35,512 bases of DNA from a virus (IMGVR_UViG_3300009151_000197:1-35512); one strand, 5' to 3'. Positions 26,001 to 33,465 are shown, numbered from the stretch's first letter. Notes: generated by a model not told the origin, from the letters alone. Made by a program: numbers and translations.

Positions 26001-28294
26001 AAAAAGTTATGCACCTCACGTTTAAAAACATAGAAGAACGTGAAGCACACAAATGGCCGACAGAGCCTCTTGACGATGGAAAAGTAATAATTCCAGAGGC
26101 GCAATCACACGAAATTGAAATGATGCCTTTAGCCAAAGCACTTGAATTGGCTGGCGTGGAGAGTGGTAAAAACATTACTAATGATCCCCCACTCTATCAA
26201 ATGAAACACCTTTCAGAAGATGGATTTCAAAAGCCCATTGAAATTAACTACTACGCTCCTAGTGATCAACCACACACTGCTCACATAGATAGAAGATCAC
26301 AAGAGGGGTATAATCTTGTTCTCTTAGACGCAGCCCAACAACTAGGTTTGACTCATGTTCCAGTATCAGTACTGAGGGGCGACTGGATAGCAAGCCACGC
26401 TGTAACGGTATCTGGTTATGAATCAGGGTTTAACAATGCTCCGGCGTCAGTGCGCAAAGTTATTTCATTTGACCGACCAATGATACCAAGCCGACCTTTG
26501 GCATCTGACATTGGCTTGACTGCTCACGATCCCGAAGATCTTGTAATAAATGGTGACCTGACAAAAGAACAAGCAGTTCAGTTAGCACACGAACGTGCAG
26601 TACGTCAAACCATTCGTTTTGTTCACAACCCCCAAGACAAAACTAACTTTGAAGCGTCTATGAGCGCTGTTGCACCGTTTTACTTTGCTCAGATGCAGGC
26701 ATGGCGTCGTGCTGCTCGTTTGTTTTTGAACAACCCCGGCAAATTTGAACAGTACATGAAAGCAAGTCTGGCTGTAACTAACTACATTCAAGGAGCCACT
26801 TCTTCCAACGGTCCCATCTTAATGATCCCCGGTTCCCAGTTAATGGGTGCTGGCGTTGGCATGCTGGCTTCTGGCATGGGATGGAAACTAGGATTGGTCG
26901 CTGGTTCCGGTGGTCTGAAATCCGCCATACCCACAGGCATTGTAGGTGGTGGCGTCAAGGGACTTATGGAAGCAATAATGCCTTCATTTGGCCCGCTAGT
27001 TACGGTTCCCGTCAAAGCACTAGGCCATGTGGTTCAAAGAATGATTGGCACAGATGATCCAAAAGATCAGGCCATGGTAGAAAAGGCTATGGAAATTGTG
27101 CTTGGTCCCATTTCCGCCCGAACTCCTCTATGGGGAGATTTTATTCCTAACTCCATGCTTCGCAATGCTGTGGTTGGCATTGTTGGTTCATCCAGCGCAG
27201 GCAACAGCCTTGCTACTTCTATGAGCGCATCATGGGCCAACGCTCAGGTTTCATCCTTGAACTCCTACATGCAAGCATGGTTTGAAAAAGAAGCCCGCCG
27301 TATCCATGAAAATCAACCCAGCATGCCAATGTCTGGTGTATGGAATACAGCGTATGCCAACTGGGGCGACTGGGCTAGGCATAACCAAACACAAATTTTG
27401 GCTGATGTGCATAAGGGCGCAGTCATGTCTTGGATTGCTCGTTCGGCTGCTCAAGCGTTCATGCCGTTCTCCCTATGGTCACAAGATCAGGGCGTAGAGT
27501 TTAACAAAAAACTTTTGGATGACGTAAGCAAGTATGGTTTAACTGAAGGTTTTGCTCACTACGAAAAAAACAACCCCGATCATTTGTTGAGCGAAACAAT
27601 GAAAACTGCTAGCCCATACGGCTCCGTTTCTTACAGCGAAAAATCTTGGAAGTGGATGTCTGAAAACCCTGAAGCAGTAGCCAAGTACCCTCGCATCATG
27701 CCTTACCTGCTGCCACGCAACGACACATCGTTCTCGCCACAAGCCTTTGCTTACGAATTGGCCACTGGTCTGCGCACACGTCAGACACCCGCAGATGCTT
27801 TGAATTCCATGCTGATGATTGCTGGTAACCACTATTTCTATGATGAACTTAAGCCTGCCGTAGATGCGTACAAACAGCAACTGTTGGATAGCGGACATAA
27901 CGAGGCTAGCGCAGGCTATCTTGCAAGCCAAATGGAAACCAAAAATGCTGATGCTTTTGGCCAAGCGTACAATCCTTATTGGGCTGACCACCGCAAGTCT
28001 TTCCAGAAAAAGGCAGACGCCGTTGACGCACTGAAGCAACTAGAAAACCTTATTAAGGACAAATCTGTACCCATGCCTGACGAAAACTTTCGTCAAAATA
28101 TGGACACGGTTTACAAATCATTTGTAAGTTACAATGACCAATACAAGCAAGCAGAAACAAACAACGACAAAAGCACAATGTCAGCGGTTAAAACTGCGTG
28201 GTGGAATTACACAGATCAAATTTCCAAAACAAATAAAACTGTAGACGCCGTGCTTCGTGGCGTCTACTATCGTATTCCTCTAGGGAGCATCTAA
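20099..28294 (+). CDS. Giant virion-associated protein with ADP-ribosyltransferase-like domain
   Basis: 2,731 residues, a quarter of the window, between portal and scaffold genes. It lacks an obvious single fold. Visible parts: Ala/Val-rich hydrophobic helices at about 255-300; long helical regions with many coiled segments; an ADP-ribosyltransferase-like core with FHGAKHRL (His1578), YGPGLYETTDPQTALGYM (Gly1605-Tyr1607) and, about 210 residues later, GYDGFAHIGG (1818-) plus VTVTFQPNKTRKI; an RFVHNPQ...PFYFAQMQAWRRA region near 2190; and a Gly-rich hydrophobic stretch at about 2238-2308 that could enter membranes. Such polyvalent proteins are usually packaged in the head and ejected with DNA. 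ART activity and ejection are inference. Several segments are AT-rich compared with the rest. Confidence 0.8.
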   Translation: MADQPQPSSEADQTAYWNNALASQYDTIHTASSYALNPTTSMAIARQPGLTSQQGIDYSHLMAGGLMAQGIANAHASTTADLHHDTSGYLNGILDTGWGMAKNFGLSHWHSLIDPWNHWFGQGGSFQASGGQIGAAGNIKGGFSIDNVAGGIGSFISNVVNSTIGNIPIIGKPSAWIVTNPIHHAASGVGKTLDEINHPTVGGVGDMYDAFVPADFRSPIKGAGNALNTLTPIIDNLAHSWRYFQELKAAHGLAYALGSAQTVALPAVVLTAASLGTATPEASALLAESLGTMAETVGAATTVAEATAAGSRMASALAKVKEASQLPGTLASKLTARGEIVGRLKATLEQTKIADAQMQSSLNNFYDALSEAETLGNEQLASKLIDDIARVHSDLKINNARMWGFRSAIAASDVTRPAFRTIGLVTKPLGKVAMSPTMNAIHAGILGWSNADKALWAKSADGNKWIDPNTKMHESFGQSVLATFGMAPPASGVGPAWYNGLTGTMDFLNKMVIPDPLGAAGQLVGDIRSAEGLGQAGSLLNKRFSGTALERQTINKQGVTVDRVDQMLTQDSIRIPGTQKRIGSLMGINSTFGRLAKMTEGQIREARPELAPIADRLGAARSPEAVAEVFRNAARVMELRTAIKTGSIPTIPFYTFNRVTRTNEGNLMERVGKLMTVPAPADKLLQRKSFALRYNAYVARMVDRGMQARLMFAKQAISYSEAAGKFENKDIIPGDKSSIEAMGINLIAAGEDRKVVQDMMELLHGTSDPSEFRHIWNTSVANLLRSRTQALMFDPALQGVAESLDKVYVTLARQMAGGERFGMGGPYVNGETGEAASKVFTRDEFGFPLETQAALTPKDLSKLHFISPKEVNRAVRAVAGIAIHANKELIEAVETAALDAATIEELTAYMKDINFNRNNLLDAIREGLLFKGEKPENKVFAWMPKEGDPVTPGTISASPQNLERARLGGIELILSKAELAFLNSDHFIDGKQLSKIFQDLHADALQTTFNDLRMYGSLPDKAIPVSEEVSAELYAAAIQGMDQAPEKIRMLLNNHLGGFDVEELMAKATDLRNLTRHDPMAPVYEQVRDIPLVQRIAGTAGGAAKNEKQIFDRPYRTKGQVWLDSADYWVNRIFFAIPALLTPGWAERVSLSEMLLNSMRFGPVTYGRAMRAAKLASKEWHLTNNEVGLFGSVTRGLLMGISATRLEAANQARLVEDAFNLVGSNDGHMNLSGVDSVHNRYDQSVENMAHYYDGQMVHLTPDHVQIKDEKGKVLGLFTRQNEGSTAPQWKYSKVWRTNTYKHNDPYGMAYPDDWHAQVSLATQDPWMKEVAGIIWNVKQKSREALEGEFGQGYRGRRWGQPESSRVHLRGREATPMLYNVGAFQTEYWQENDSIYTQVERFLKSQPDSVREQFLRNKLSSQGNNEENPIRSWAEDLSNHMWSLVHNALPHEREWLGVGHEAQQVLIYHEEVLRQIVDDAVQSPRDFAHYIEHGFFPHLRTELMHRDLIDLAEHSPHATDLTAREIQRTPPRVKALITWGDVRNVPGWQEGQNIPVEITEDAAAFREFIESEQLGTMFHGAKHRLPPEILTFRNHFPPDNNVYGPGLYETTDPQTALGYMVADPKEDVKNGRSILSTQPQKGVRYLSLHDPLSLELADKVHTFWVTDHLPKIESLLRTIKKTTLRNEFPEMTEAQIMEKLKAAKIEDLLTRDFRHHISEGLEEGYTDIETGSANDEGYNSYGPSTYKFHRELRNDLYDAIRWLDSTYGALESHSQKIADIVGGIDPQWLAKFGDDPKALAIMIGERLYYDSVKPIQDAGYDGFAHIGGNLTRNDRNHVVTVTFQPNKTRKIMHVEQVDDHLVEQDLRTYGADQKKGDVMFAPETVGKRAFASHELPQKIVAQDIDTNFRLDKTIQRVSDFGHAKFLGPIVNRLSRQPTFLLDYHREMNILRRRIQNLQEGKITTNALTEKVMHLTFKNIEEREAHKWPTEPLDDGKVIIPEAQSHEIEMMPLAKALELAGVESGKNITNDPPLYQMKHLSEDGFQKPIEINYYAPSDQPHTAHIDRRSQEGYNLVLLDAAQQLGLTHVPVSVLRGDWIASHAVTVSGYESGFNNAPASVRKVISFDRPMIPSRPLASDIGLTAHDPEDLVINGDLTKEQAVQLAHERAVRQTIRFVHNPQDKTNFEASMSAVAPFYFAQMQAWRRAARLFLNNPGKFEQYMKASLAVTNYIQGATSSNGPILMIPGSQLMGAGVGMLASGMGWKLGLVAGSGGLKSAIPTGIVGGGVKGLMEAIMPSFGPLVTVPVKALGHVVQRMIGTDDPKDQAMVEKAMEIVLGPISARTPLWGDFIPNSMLRNAVVGIVGSSSAGNSLATSMSASWANAQVSSLNSYMQAWFEKEARRIHENQPSMPMSGVWNTAYANWGDWARHNQTQILADVHKGAVMSWIARSAAQAFMPFSLWSQDQGVEFNKKLLDDVSKYGLTEGFAHYEKNNPDHLLSETMKTASPYGSVSYSEKSWKWMSENPEAVAKYPRIMPYLLPRNDTSFSPQAFAYELATGLRTRQTPADALNSMLMIAGNHYFYDELKPAVDAYKQQLLDSGHNEASAGYLASQMETKNADAFGQAYNPYWADHRKSFQKKADAVDALKQLENLIKDKSVPMPDENFRQNMDTVYKSFVSYNDQYKQAETNNDKSTMSAVKTAWWNYTDQISKTNKTVDAVLRGVYYRIPLGSI

Positions 28295-28296
28295 TT

Positions 28297-29043
28297 ATGA
28301 CCGACACCATGCCAACCGCACCCATGCCAGAGCAGCCCGCAGAGCCGCCAGTAGATCAAGGCCCACCTGCGGATGCCGTACCACAGGACATGCAGACCAC
28401 CGCTAACTCCGATGGTTCGCCCATCCCTCAGCAATCTATTGCCGAAGCCAATGGAGAACCTTCCCCCGTGGCTGATACTACTGCTGGCACGGCACCACTT
28501 CAGGCACCTACGGCAGACATGCAACCCGATGATGAGGATGCCGGTGGCCATGACGCTGTGGCTACGGTGATTATTAACATGGCTCACGATTACATGGTGC
28601 CCATGTCAGACCAATCCAAAGTTGAATGGGTGCACCATCTTGCTGAATCCAAAGCCACCCCAGAAGAAGCCAAGGCAGCGTTTCAACCTTTTGCAGAACA
28701 GATTGCCATGGGCTTGTACCCAACCTTTGTTCCTCAAATTCAAGCAGGCATCCCTGTAAAATTGCTTCTTGACCCCTACGTGGAAGTGGCTAAGCAGATG
28801 CTTGGCAGCGAACAACAGCCAGACTTTACTGATCCCAAGTGGAGCGCAGCATTGGACGGTGGCCGTGATCCCAAGACTGGTCGCCCTGTTCCCATGTCTC
28901 TATCTGAATGGCGACAAAACATTATGTCTAACCCAGTCTTTGACTGGAAGCACACCAAGCAAGGTCAAGAAACCATGGCCAACATGGCCGAATCCCTACA
29001 CCAATCCTTTAGTAACGCACAACCGCAGGAGCAACAACCATGA
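28297..29043 (+). CDS. Virion-module protein with Pro-rich disordered N-terminus
   Basis: 248 residues. The first 85 are Pro/Ala/Gln-rich and acidic (PTAPMPEQPAEPPVDQGPPA). The rest is a helical domain with HDAVATVIINMAHDYMVPMS, EEAKAAFQPFAEQIAMGL and SLSEWRQNIMSNPVFDWKHT. The ATG is three bases after the giant gene stop, and its TGA overlaps the next ATG. A head-internal or assembly role is likely from position; no family is recognised. Confidence 0.7.
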   Translation: MTDTMPTAPMPEQPAEPPVDQGPPADAVPQDMQTTANSDGSPIPQQSIAEANGEPSPVADTTAGTAPLQAPTADMQPDDEDAGGHDAVATVIINMAHDYMVPMSDQSKVEWVHHLAESKATPEEAKAAFQPFAEQIAMGLYPTFVPQIQAGIPVKLLLDPYVEVAKQMLGSEQQPDFTDPKWSAALDGGRDPKTGRPVPMSLSEWRQNIMSNPVFDWKHTKQGQETMANMAESLHQSFSNAQPQEQQP

Positions 29044-30527
29044 ACTACCTCCAGTATCTAAACGATAGCAAAGGCATTAAGCGGGAACGTGGGCCTAAGC
29101 GCAAAAAAGCAACTGATCCGCTGGTGGATACGCCGGGAAGTACGGCTAACTCCTCTACAGGAGGTCCAATACAAGGCGGGTTTCGGCTTGGCGCTGATTA
29201 CTGGAATTTGCTTAACGGCCTATACCAATCTCAAACCGGCAAGACGTTACCTGAATTTGGCGTGTTTCACGGTACCCCTATGGAAATTGCACAAAAAATT
29301 ATGCAAACCGTTCCCGTGGAAGTGCTCCCATATATTTCCAAAACCATGGGTGTGGATATAAACAAATATAATTTGGCAGGCAAAGACCCACGTTCAGAGA
29401 AAACTTTTCTTACATATCTTGCAAGCGGAATTACTGGCGTTCACGACGGTGTTGCAGCGGGTCAAGCCGCTAACTTGAGCCAATGGCTAAGTTTGCACCC
29501 CAACGCTGGCGTGCAGCCCGGTGGTAAGGGAATGACAGGTAGGCAATTTAAGGAAGCGCAAGCAGCCGCCTATGCTGCTCAGAATCCCACCAATGGCCCT
29601 ACGTCCCAGCCTGACCCGTCTGCTCAGCAGATGTACACGTCATACGAAAACGTAGTTAACCAGTACCTAGACGTATGGGGACTAGGGCCTAGCGGAAGCC
29701 ATGATCTTTCTGATCAGTTGTTTGAAAAAGTTACTCAAAACCATTGGATTAACCAAAAAGAATTATTGACGTGGGTGCGATCCACCGACGAATACAAGCA
29801 AACCTTTCCCGGCTTAAACGAGCACAACGCTGACCCCACCAAAAACAATATGACCGAAGCCGATTACATGAACTACCGCAATACTGCGGGGGAATTGGCT
29901 GGTCAATATGGTTTGCCTGCTGGCTTTATGACCAAAGATCGTGTTGCCAAACTGGTAGAAGGTGGCGTTTCCACTGCCGAATTAAGCGAACGGTTCTCCA
30001 AGGTGGCCACCGCAGTCAATAGCGCTGATAAGAATGTTCTAAAAGCCTTAGGCAAAATGGGTGTAGATACAGGACATCTCGCAGCATACTATCTTGATCC
30101 TAAAAATCATTTGAAAGAAATGGAAAAAACAGTAACTACTGCTCAGATGATGGGTTTTGGCGCAGACGTAGGACTTACCGGAGCGAGCGACAAACTCTAC
30201 CGCCAGATTGCTACGCAGGCACGAGGTTTGGCTACAGGCGCAGGTCAGCCCTATGACCTCTCACAAGCCCGTGCAGCCATTCAAAGTGCCAACAAGGACA
30301 TTTCCCTTACCCGCTCTGCCGCAGGCGCAGGGGGCACCTCACAGCCCATAGTTTCAACCGCACAGTTGGTTGGTTCCCAGATGGCTGGTGTCGGTGGCGG
30401 CAACATGATTAAGGCTCAGCAGGCAGTACAGCGTGCAGAACAAGCCCGTATAGCCCCATTCCAAAAGGGAGGCGGTTATGTCGCTTCTATTAAGGGAGTA
30501 GAGGGCGCAGGAGTTTCAAAAGCGTAA
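29040..30527 (+). CDS. Virion-module protein of 495 residues, function unknown
   Basis: Begins MNYLQYLNDSKGIKRERGPK, basic and disordered for 45 residues, then helical blocks with SQTGKTLPEFGVFHGTPMEI, YENVVNQYLDVWGLGPSG and TWVRSTDEYKQTFPGLNEHN. Similar YxxVVxxYLxxWGL...LxxxVRxTxEYxxxFPG modules occur in large structural proteins of freshwater and actinobacterial phages. The C-terminus is Ala/Gly/Gln-rich. The start overlaps the upstream stop (ATGA). It may be packaged with, or assemble onto, the giant protein. Confidence 0.7.
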   Translation: MNYLQYLNDSKGIKRERGPKRKKATDPLVDTPGSTANSSTGGPIQGGFRLGADYWNLLNGLYQSQTGKTLPEFGVFHGTPMEIAQKIMQTVPVEVLPYISKTMGVDINKYNLAGKDPRSEKTFLTYLASGITGVHDGVAAGQAANLSQWLSLHPNAGVQPGGKGMTGRQFKEAQAAAYAAQNPTNGPTSQPDPSAQQMYTSYENVVNQYLDVWGLGPSGSHDLSDQLFEKVTQNHWINQKELLTWVRSTDEYKQTFPGLNEHNADPTKNNMTEADYMNYRNTAGELAGQYGLPAGFMTKDRVAKLVEGGVSTAELSERFSKVATAVNSADKNVLKALGKMGVDTGHLAAYYLDPKNHLKEMEKTVTTAQMMGFGADVGLTGASDKLYRQIATQARGLATGAGQPYDLSQARAAIQSANKDISLTRSAAGAGGTSQPIVSTAQLVGSQMAGVGGGNMIKAQQAVQRAEQARIAPFQKGGGYVASIKGVEGAGVSKA

Positions 30528-30542
30528 CGCTCGTGCTATGAT
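30514..30542 (+). promoter_or_regulatory. Extended -10 promoter before the scaffold and capsid genes
   Basis: TTTCAA (30514-30519), 17-base spacer, TATGAT (30537-30542), with TGC directly before the -10 box (extended -10). It overlaps the end of the upstream gene and points into a 150-base leader, an unusual gap in an otherwise packed late operon. GTGCTATG is also found at 15303-15310. It would raise expression of scaffold and major capsid protein. Confidence 0.6.
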
Positions 30543-30549
30543 TTAAATA

Positions 30550-30601
30550 AGGGAATGGCCCTGTTTTTACAGGTGACGCTACTCCCTAACCCGGCTTGGG
30601 T
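30550..30601 (+). promoter_or_regulatory. Structured leader upstream of the scaffold gene
   Basis: Nested stems: AGGGA (30550-30554) with TCCCT (30583-30587), enclosing CCTGT-TTTT-ACAGG (30560-30573); then ACCC (30589-30592) with GGGT (30598-30601). The rest of the gap to 30691 has no gene and ends with GAAGGAG, eight bases before the scaffold ATG. It may stabilise capsid mRNA or attenuate read-through. Confidence 0.5.
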
Positions 30602-30691
30602 GGCACAACCAAGTTGCGTACAGAGTGCGTCAGAATATATTTCCATATCCATCACCTCCGGTGGGTGTGCGTAACCGAAGGAGCGGAAGCC

Positions 30692-31180
30692 ATGAGTAAC
30701 GACTTTGACTTTGAGTTGGACGAAACTGAAGATGTACAACCTAGGGTTCTTGACCCTAACATCAGAGAACAGTTAAAGACAGCAAAAAGGATTCAGCGAG
30801 AGCGGGATTCCGCATTAGCAGAATTGGAAACCTACAAGCGTGACGCAGAGTTCACGAAGATGGGGATTCCTGACATTGGCGTTGGTCGCCTTTTCAGAAA
30901 GGCTTACGATGGGGATGTCACCCCCGAAGCAGTCCTAGCGGCTGCTAAGGAATACGGCATCCTTGAGAGTAGGCCACAGGATCAGGCAAGGCACTCGGAT
31001 ACTGACGCAGAACTAGCGCAACTTGCAAGAGTGCAAGGAGCCACCGTTGGGAGTAGCGGGTCAAACCCCGTAGCCCCCGAACAACAGTTTGCAGCAGGGT
31101 TAGCAGACGCTAACACTCCAGAGGAAGTCATGGCTTTCATACAGAACATGCGCTCGGAATATCCCGACGCAGGTTTCTGA
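30692..31180 (+). CDS. Capsid scaffolding protein
   Basis: 162 residues from ATG 30692, with GAAGGAG eight bases upstream; the frame extends up to 30596 but without a ribosome binding site. The order is typical of scaffolds: acidic N-terminus (DFDFELDETEDVQPR), a central coiled coil (QLKTAKRIQRERDSALAELE), then LFRKAYDGDVTPEAVLAAAK and a polar tail. Position immediately before the major capsid gene supports the role. The scaffold would guide prohead assembly and leave before DNA packaging. Confidence 0.85.
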   Translation: MSNDFDFELDETEDVQPRVLDPNIREQLKTAKRIQRERDSALAELETYKRDAEFTKMGIPDIGVGRLFRKAYDGDVTPEAVLAAAKEYGILESRPQDQARHSDTDAELAQLARVQGATVGSSGSNPVAPEQQFAAGLADANTPEEVMAFIQNMRSEYPDAGF

Positions 31181-31230
31181 TTTCGGTAACGCTTACCAAT
31201 CGGTAAACCTCAACAGGAGTTTTCAATCTA

Positions 31231-32424
31231 ATGGCAGATACCTACACCCAGTCCAGTAACTTGGACTTTTCCCAGAAGGCATACGACCGGATGGCGTACT
31301 TCGCCCTCCGTCCCGAACTGTACTTTGACCAAGTTGCCGACGTTCAGCCTACTGCGCAGAGCATGCCCGGTACGAGCGTCACCTTCACCATTGTCAACGA
31401 CCTCAGCATTGCTGCTGCGCCTATCACTGAAGCCACGGATGTGTCCGCCGTTTCAATGTCAGACAGCATTGTTACGCTGAGTCTCGCTGAGTATGGTAAC
31501 GCAGTCATCACCACCGCCAAGTTGCGTGGTACTTCATTCGTTGAGATTGACCCCATCGTTGCCAACGTGGTTGGTTACAACGCTGGTGTGTCCATTGACA
31601 CGGTTGCCCGTAACGCCCTTGGTCTTGGTACCAACGTTGCCTACGCCACTGGTTCAACCCGTGCGGCTCAGGGTAACTCCAACATGCTGACCGCTGCTCA
31701 GATCCGTACCGCTCGTGCCCGTCTGCGCTCGCAGAACGTGCCGACCTTTGGCGGAATGTACGTTTCGTACATCCACCCAGATGCGGTATATGACCTCCAG
31801 AGTGAGTCCGGTGGAACGTCCAATGCAAACTGGCGTGACCCGCACATCTACTCGCAGCCCGGAGAAATCTGGAGCGGTGAGTTGGGTGCCTTTGAGGGTG
31901 TCCGTTTCATTGAGACTCCTCGTGCCCTTGCTTACGCAGGCGCAGGTTCCGGTGGAAGCACCACGACCCTGAGCACGACCGCTAATTCAACTGCCGTTTC
32001 ATGGTCAAGCGGAAACGCTCCCGTGTCGGGTGACCTCGTTACCGCTGTGTCCTCCTCGGTCACCGCCGGTACGGTCCTCATTTCGGTGGATGCTGTGAAC
32101 AAGACTGCCGTTCTTTCGGCTGCTGCTCTCACGACTGGTACCGCTACCGTTTCAACGGGTGGAGCCAACGTGTTCGGTACGGTTGTTCTGGGTCGTCAGG
32201 CTCTGGCTAAGGCTCACTCTATCGTGGACGGTAACGGCCCAGTGCCTCACGTGGTTCCCGGTCCTGTGACTGACCACCTCCGCCGCTTTGTCCCAATGGG
32301 TTGGTACTGGCTTGGTGCTTACGGAATCTTCCGTCAGGCTTCGGTCTACCGCATTGAGCACGGTTCCTCACTTGGTGCCGACCTCACTGGTGGTTTTGGT
32401 CCAGACATTGACGAGGGCGAATAA
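31231..32424 (+). CDS. Major capsid protein, HK97-like fold (N4 gp56 family) with inserted surface domain
   Basis: 397 residues. The first 230 residues (LDFSQKAYDRMAYFALRPEL, DLSIAAAPITEATDVS, LAEYGNAVITTAKLRGTSF) and the end (GRQALAKAHSIVDGNG, GWYWLGAYGIFRQASVYRIE) follow the N4-gp56/HK97 major capsid pattern. Residues about 236-311 are an inserted Ser/Thr/Val-rich segment (LVTAVSSSVTAGTVLISVD, KTAVLSAAALTTGTATVS) like a small beta-sandwich displayed outside. Codons are unusually C-ending (ACC, GTC, CTC), as expected for the most abundant protein. AGGAG lies 11 bases before the ATG, with a GGTAA/TTACC hairpin (31185-31197) after the scaffold gene. Confidence 0.93.
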   Translation: MADTYTQSSNLDFSQKAYDRMAYFALRPELYFDQVADVQPTAQSMPGTSVTFTIVNDLSIAAAPITEATDVSAVSMSDSIVTLSLAEYGNAVITTAKLRGTSFVEIDPIVANVVGYNAGVSIDTVARNALGLGTNVAYATGSTRAAQGNSNMLTAAQIRTARARLRSQNVPTFGGMYVSYIHPDAVYDLQSESGGTSNANWRDPHIYSQPGEIWSGELGAFEGVRFIETPRALAYAGAGSGGSTTTLSTTANSTAVSWSSGNAPVSGDLVTAVSSSVTAGTVLISVDAVNKTAVLSAAALTTGTATVSTGGANVFGTVVLGRQALAKAHSIVDGNGPVPHVVPGPVTDHLRRFVPMGWYWLGAYGIFRQASVYRIEHGSSLGADLTGGFGPDIDEGE

Positions 32425-32451
32425 CGCTAATTAACGAGGGGATGGGATTAC

Positions 32452-32619
32452 ATGACTTGGCCTAAGGCTTGCGCCAACTGTAGAAGTTTAGACATACAGG
32501 CAGCAGTACACGAAGTATTGTGCCTAGTGTGTGGGCGCTTAACCGATGCGCTGGGTCATGTGATCCCACTCCACGTCCAGTTCACCTCAGACGATTACCG
32601 AACCGAGGTTAAAAAGTGA
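32452..32619 (+). CDS. 55-residue zinc-ribbon protein after the capsid gene
   Basis: Starts MTWPKACANCRSLDIQAAVH and has a second pair in VLCLVCGRL; CANC and CLVC form a zinc ribbon, with a tail ending SDDYRTEVKK. GAGGGG and GGGATT lie before the ATG. The stop overlaps the next start (GTGA). Short zinc-ribbon proteins after the capsid gene occur in several actinophage groups, role unknown. Confidence 0.68.
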   Translation: MTWPKACANCRSLDIQAAVHEVLCLVCGRLTDALGHVIPLHVQFTSDDYRTEVKK

Positions 32620-32798
32620 CAATTCCTACCGGAAAAGGCGAAGTCCGTGGCCCTGAAGCCGCTGACCTCCCCGGCAATCCACTCCCATCCCGCCCATCAA
32701 GGGCAAAGGCCAATGACGCAAGCGCAGTTCATGGGATCACTCCCAAGAATGACCGTGCCCACCTTGGCCTTATTGACATGAAGGCAGGTAAGAAGTAA
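32616..32798 (+). CDS. Small basic virion-module protein
   Basis: 60 residues from GTG 32616, overlapping the previous stop (GTGA). Sequence MTIPTGKGEVRGPEAADLPG, then Pro/Arg/Lys-rich, ending HLGLIDMKAGKK. Low hydrophobicity suggests an extended protein that could line the head or neck or bind DNA. The stop overlaps the next ATG (TAATG). No family is recognised. Confidence 0.62.
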   Translation: MTIPTGKGEVRGPEAADLPGNPLPSRPSRAKANDASAVHGITPKNDRAHLGLIDMKAGKK

Positions 32799-33079
32799 TG
32801 GCAGCAGGACGCCCAATGTCTGACAGCGAATTGCGTGGTCGCCTTCCCGGTGATTTCCACCTTGCACCTGCCAGTTCTACTTTTAAGACTCCCGGACCCG
32901 GAAGGCTCCGTGGCATGGAAGCCAACACAAACGTGTCTAAGGGCATGAACCTTCCTCCTCAGTCTGGCACTTGGTGCTGTGACCGTGACATTGCTACCTC
33001 TGAGTACCCTGTCAAGGACATTCGCCGTGAGCGCCCCACTGAGAGCGCCGGTCTTATGCGTGACGGTGGCATCTACTAA
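32798..33079 (+). CDS. Small virion-module protein
   Basis: 93 residues: MAAGRPMSDSELRGRLPGDF, Gly/Pro-rich centre, GTWCCDRDIATSEYPVKDIR and an ending MRDGGIY. A Cys pair (CC) is unusual. Both junctions are TAATG overlaps in a cassette of five small genes after the capsid. It probably belongs to head completion, but no motif proves it. Confidence 0.65.
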   Translation: MAAGRPMSDSELRGRLPGDFHLAPASSTFKTPGPGRLRGMEANTNVSKGMNLPPQSGTWCCDRDIATSEYPVKDIRRERPTESAGLMRDGGIY

Positions 33080-33465
33080 TGTCTAGGTCAACTGGTGGTG
33101 GCCCAGCCCCCAAGAGCATGGAAGAAATGCACGCCTATCACGACTCTGTGATTAAGTCTGCTGCTTCCCACGACATTGGCAATGGTCACATTCGTAGTGG
33201 TGGTGGTTCTGAGTTTCGTGGCTTTTCCAAGTCACAAATTGCAAGTATGTCTGATGGGCATGGTTCCGGCATCTACACTTTTGCAAAAGGTAGTGCATTG
33301 AGAAAAGATGGCATCATGGCAGGCACCTTAACAGGACCCAATGGCTCGCATTTGAACGCCGATTCTGTTAAACGGATTGCTAAGGGTACCGAACTTACCC
33401 GTGGAGAACTTAGAAACATTCGTGATGATGAACCCAATTTTGGGAAAAGGGGCAAGAAGTACTAA
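33079..33465 (+). CDS. Small Gly/Ser/His-rich virion-module protein
   Basis: 128 residues starting MSRSTGGGPAPKSMEEMHAY, with HDIGNGHIRSGGGSEFRGFS and MAGTLTGPNGSHLNADSVKR, ending basic (FGKRGKKY). Position suggests a head-tail connector or accessory; composition does not resemble the usual helical connector. TAATG overlaps at both ends. Confidence 0.65.
   Translation: MSRSTGGGPAPKSMEEMHAYHDSVIKSAASHDIGNGHIRSGGGSEFRGFSKSQIASMSDGHGSGIYTFAKGSALRKDGIMAGTLTGPNGSHLNADSVKRIAKGTELTRGELRNIRDDEPNFGKRGKKY

Noticed and set aside
31508-31828. 106-codon minus-strand frame in the capsid gene
   Set aside because: It is an artefact of strong codon bias in the major capsid gene on the plus strand.
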